Below, in pieces: positions 61,641-64,000 of a stretch of DNA of 64,000 nucleotides. The notes under the pieces are model-generated. The model was not told the DNA's origin. It saw nothing but the letters and a program-made list of their open reading frames with translations, and did no database searches. Position numbers and translations under genes: made by a program. Source of the stretch: Rhizobium sp. WSM4643 (GTDB taxonomy: Bacteria; Pseudomonadota; Alphaproteobacteria; Rhizobiales; Rhizobiaceae). Position 1 is the stretch's first letter. Each line of letters begins with the position of its first letter. Location: contig NZ_CP104040.1 of assembly GCF_025152745.1 (NCBI RefSeq), forward strand, positions 2,666,001-2,730,000, in the 5' to 3' direction.

Positions 61641-62684
61641 ATGCTGAAGAATTACAAGGTCCTGAAGGGTACGGCGAGCGCACTCGCCCTCGACGACGAC
61701 AACGATCCGCACATCGAGATCCGCATTGAGGCGAACGGCGTCAGCCACCGCATCGCGCTCAACGTCCGCTCCAAGGAATCGCCGCACGACTTGCTCTACG
61801 CCAATATCGTCGATTTCAAGCACCCGGCGCTGACCGAGGCGCTCGAAGCCCTGCCGATGGGCCTGACCGACATCCGCAAGGACCGTCCGGAGCTTGCCAT
61901 CGACTATGTCCGCGGCGGGCTGATCGAGCGCGAGGACATGAATGTCGCGCCCTTTCAGCTCACCGGCCCGAAGAACGACCTGCGTGACTTCATCGAGCCG
62001 ATCGTCCAGGAAGGCATTGTCGATTCCGACGTACACTTCTACGCCTTCGGCGAGGCCTGGGGGCCTGAGAACAACAAGCCGGACCAATATTTCGACTTCG
62101 AACCGGGCAACGGCATCCACGACATCCACATGAACCAGGGCGATGGCGGCAGCTTCAAGGCCACCAACGGGCCGAACCAGGATGGCGCCCTGCTCGTCCA
62201 TTTCAATGATACCGACGAATGGGCGGCGATCTTCCTCTGCTTCCAGTCGCAGAACTGGAACACCGATGCGCTGACCGGTCATCCGCTTTCCGACAGCCGC
62301 GGCGGCCAGGGCCGCGGCGAAGGCACACGCCGGCCGCAGCCGATCGTCGCCTCGTCGCTGCGCATCGTCGCCGCGCTGATCAACCCGGTAAACGGCGAAG
62401 GCGGCACCGAGGCCGAAACGGTAACGATCATCAACCGCTCCGACATGGAGGCATCGCTCGACGGCTGGAAGCTGGAGGACGAAAACGGCAGGAGCCAGAC
62501 GCTGTCGGGATCGCTTAGCGCCGGCGAGTTGCGCACCATAGCGCTCGATGCCGCAGCCGGCGGCCCGCAGCTTGCCAACAGGGGCGGCGACATCATCCTT
62601 CGCAATGCTGACGGCGCCGTGGCCGACCGGGTCGGCTACGGCAAGAGCGAGACGGCGAACGAAGGTTGGACGACGATCTTCTGA
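61641..62684 (+). CDS. DUF2278 protein with lamin-tail-like C-domain
   Basis: 347 residues. The N-terminal ~215 residues match DUF2278 (KNYKVLKGTASALALDDDNDPH, NGIHDIHMNQGD, TDEWAAIFLCFQSQNWNTD). The C-terminal ~110 residues look like a lamin-tail domain (LRIVAALINPVNGEGGTEAETVTIINRS, DGWKLEDENGRSQTLSG). No signal peptide is seen. Function of the family is unknown. Confidence 0.82.
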   Translation: MLKNYKVLKGTASALALDDDNDPHIEIRIEANGVSHRIALNVRSKESPHDLLYANIVDFKHPALTEALEALPMGLTDIRKDRPELAIDYVRGGLIEREDMNVAPFQLTGPKNDLRDFIEPIVQEGIVDSDVHFYAFGEAWGPENNKPDQYFDFEPGNGIHDIHMNQGDGGSFKATNGPNQDGALLVHFNDTDEWAAIFLCFQSQNWNTDALTGHPLSDSRGGQGRGEGTRRPQPIVASSLRIVAALINPVNGEGGTEAETVTIINRSDMEASLDGWKLEDENGRSQTLSGSLSAGELRTIALDAAAGGPQLANRGGDIILRNADGAVADRVGYGKSETANEGWTTIF

Positions 62685-62795
62685 TTGGCGCCCTGGCTGC
62701 CTGGTTTGCAAAACGGGGAGCCTATGGAGCTGTATGGCTTGTGCCACATGTTGCTCTTCGTATGCGCTCAGTGCATTCGCGGCTCTCTGCCGCTC

Positions 62796-62957
62796 ACCCC
62801 CTCAACCGGCTGCCGCCACCTCTCCCCGCTGGGAGAAGAGATTCGCGGCAACGCCTCGCCTCCTCGAAAGCGTTCGTTATGTAAGCGAAAGCTTACGGCT
62901 TGGTTCCCTCTTCTCCCCAGCGGGGAGAAGGTGGCCCGAAGGGTTGGATGAGGGGGC
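62796..62957. repeat. Long imperfect inverted repeat, family F
   Basis: CCCCTCAACCGGC...CTCTCCCCGCTGGGAGAAG on one side and CTTCTCCCCAGCGGGGAGAAG...GGTTGGATGAGGGG on the other are inverted copies around GCGGCAACGCCTCGC. This matches the type of dispersed palindrome common between alphaproteobacterial genes. It occupies most of the ~300-bp gap between the DUF2278 and aminotransferase genes, which converge. Confidence 0.75.
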
Positions 62958-62989
62958 CGCACGGCACGCCCTCTCCTCAACCTCTCACG

Positions 62990-64000
62990 TCAGCCGCCGA
63001 TTTCGGCCGAGATCAGCGCGCTCAGGCGACCAATGCCGTCCTCGATCATCTGCTCGTTGGCGCAGGAGAAGCTGACGCGGAAGGTGTTGGCGCCCGAACC
63101 ATCGGCGAAGAACGCCTTGCCGGGCACGAAGGCGACCTTGGCGGTTTCGAGTGATTTCGCCAGCAGCTTGGCGCCGTCCATGCCCTCGGGCAGCGTGATC
63201 CAGATGAACATGCCGCCCTCCGGCTTCGTCCAACTGGTGCCTTCCGGCATGTATTTGTCAAGTGCGGCCAGCATGCAGTCGCGGCGCTTGCTGTAGGCGG
63301 CCTTGATCTTGGCGACCTGCGCATCGAAGCCGCGCTCGGCGACATCTGATATCGCCATCTGGTTGATCGTCGAAGAATGCAGGTCGGCCGCCTGCTTCAT
63401 CAGCACCAGCTTGCGGATGACGGGCGCGTTTGCGACGATGAAGCCGACGCGAAGACCGGGTGCCAGCGTCTTCGAGAAGCTGCCGCAATAGATCGTGCGC
63501 GTATCGTTGATATGGCCCTTCTCGGCGATCTCGAGCGCCAGGATCGGCGGGATCGGATCGCCGTCGTAACGCAGCGACTGGTAGGCCGCATCCTCGATGA
63601 GGGCGATGTCGAGATCTTCTGCCAGTGCCAAGACCTTTTTGCGGCCGTCGAGATCGACGGTCTCGCCGGTCGGGTTGGAGAAGTCGGCGGAAAGATAGGC
63701 GAACTTCACCTTGCCGCCGGCAGCGGAAGCGGCCGCGCGGTAGGACTCGGGCGTCCGATTACCGTTCGGCGTCAGCTGGTCGTAGGCTGGTTCATAGGCG
63801 TTGAAGGCCTGCAGCGCGCCGAGATAGGTCGGCCAAGTCACGAGTGCGGTGTCATCAGGCGACAGGAAGAGCTTGCCGAGATAATCGAGACCCTGCTGCG
63901 AACCGGACACGATGAAGACATTGTCGAGCTCGCAAGGGATGCCGAGAGCCGCCATCTGCCCGACCAGCCATTCGCGCAGCGGCTTGTAGCCCTCGCTGAC
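62990..64000 (-). CDS. PLP-dependent class I/II aminotransferase (partial)
   Basis: The C-terminal 336 residues are present; the N-terminus lies beyond the right edge (open frame through GYKPLREWLVGQMAAL). PLP-enzyme elements are clear: SGSQQGLDYLGKLFLSP, AYLSADFSNPTGETV, ALIEDAAYQSLRYDG, the Schiff-base Lys in GSFSKTLAPGLRVGF and the Arg in NTFRVSFSC. It belongs to the 2-aminoadipate/MocR-like aminotransferase group. The donor and acceptor are not deducible. Confidence 0.9.
   Translation of the reverse strand, partial: VSEGYKPLREWLVGQMAALGIPCELDNVFIVSGSQQGLDYLGKLFLSPDDTALVTWPTYLGALQAFNAYEPAYDQLTPNGNRTPESYRAAASAAGGKVKFAYLSADFSNPTGETVDLDGRKKVLALAEDLDIALIEDAAYQSLRYDGDPIPPILALEIAEKGHINDTRTIYCGSFSKTLAPGLRVGFIVANAPVIRKLVLMKQAADLHSSTINQMAISDVAERGFDAQVAKIKAAYSKRRDCMLAALDKYMPEGTSWTKPEGGMFIWITLPEGMDGAKLLAKSLETAKVAFVPGKAFFADGSGANTFRVSFSCANEQMIEDGIGRLSALISAEIGG

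Noticed and set aside
62900..62957. Small ORF reading LPSGEKVARRVG near the aminotransferase
   Set aside because: It is part of a dispersed palindromic repeat, a common source of spurious gene calls.

Overview
The window looks like a stretch of an alphaproteobacterial chromosome from the Rhizobium etli/leguminosarum group. Supporting signs are GC-rich coding sequence with AT-richer promoters, an FMN riboswitch in front of a type II (Brucella/rhizobial) lumazine synthase, Zur-type zinc control, a CASTOR/POLLUX-like ion channel, and several families of short palindromic repeats between genes that resemble known rhizobial intergenic repeats. Species is not resolved. Gene content is mostly scattered metabolic, transport and regulatory operons. 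The only clear mobile element is one IS110-family insertion.

Layout. 0-5.8 kb: start of a sugar/glycerol-phosphate ABC binding protein, a divergent ROK regulator with palindromic operators, a DnaB-like ATPase, a transglutaminase-like protein, a frameshifted methyltransferase and a luciferase-like oxidoreductase. 5.8-15 kb: a coupled K+ channel/AI-2E pair, AraC-PhyH, LysR, an HTH-MFS operon, a soluble class III cyclase and small genes. 15-22.4 kb: FMN riboswitch-ribH2, a VOC protein, divergent ampR-ampC, a frameshifted DUF1194 gene, and LysR divergent to an SDR-RidA operon. 22.6-29 kb: a cyclic-nucleotide locus with a DUF5706 (Pycsar-effector-like) membrane protein divergent from a FecR-TPR-beta-barrel protein, which is translationally coupled to a CHASE2 class III cyclase. 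29-34 kb: GNAT, a nucleotidyltransferase behind a threonine-rich leader/attenuator, FAH hydrolase, gamma-carbonic anhydrase, the IS110 element and an ICMT-like methyltransferase. 34-38 kb: small hypotheticals, a LapG-like cysteine protease and a divergent secreted protein built from tandem repeats. 38-43.2 kb: the zinc locus (zur, znuB, znuC, znuA, a COG0523 GTPase and a small CxCxxC protein) with Zur-box-like palindromes. 43-54.5 kb: RcnB, VOC, a CBS/hemolysin membrane protein, chromate genes chrA and rhodanese-ChrB, paralogous small secreted proteins, tRNA-Lys, PhzF, Nudix and an EEP nuclease. 54.5-64 kb: a ferric-iron-type ABC operon, a CASTOR-like channel, aldo/keto reductase, a DUF2278 protein and a truncated PLP aminotransferase.

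The strongest candidates for undescribed biology are (i) the envelope-to-cyclic-nucleotide locus at 22.6-29 kb, where a predicted outer-membrane FecR protein and a CHASE2 cyclase lie beside a Pycsar-type effector; (ii) a probably leaderless threonine-rich leader peptide with a switchable terminator ahead of a nucleotidyltransferase gene at 30.4-30.6 kb; (iii) the small CxCxxC protein coupled to the Zur-controlled COG0523 GTPase; and (iv) the IS110 element inserted exactly in a genomic palindromic repeat, its transposase stop codon being completed by the target DNA. All functions come from reading motifs and gene order; no database search was possible.
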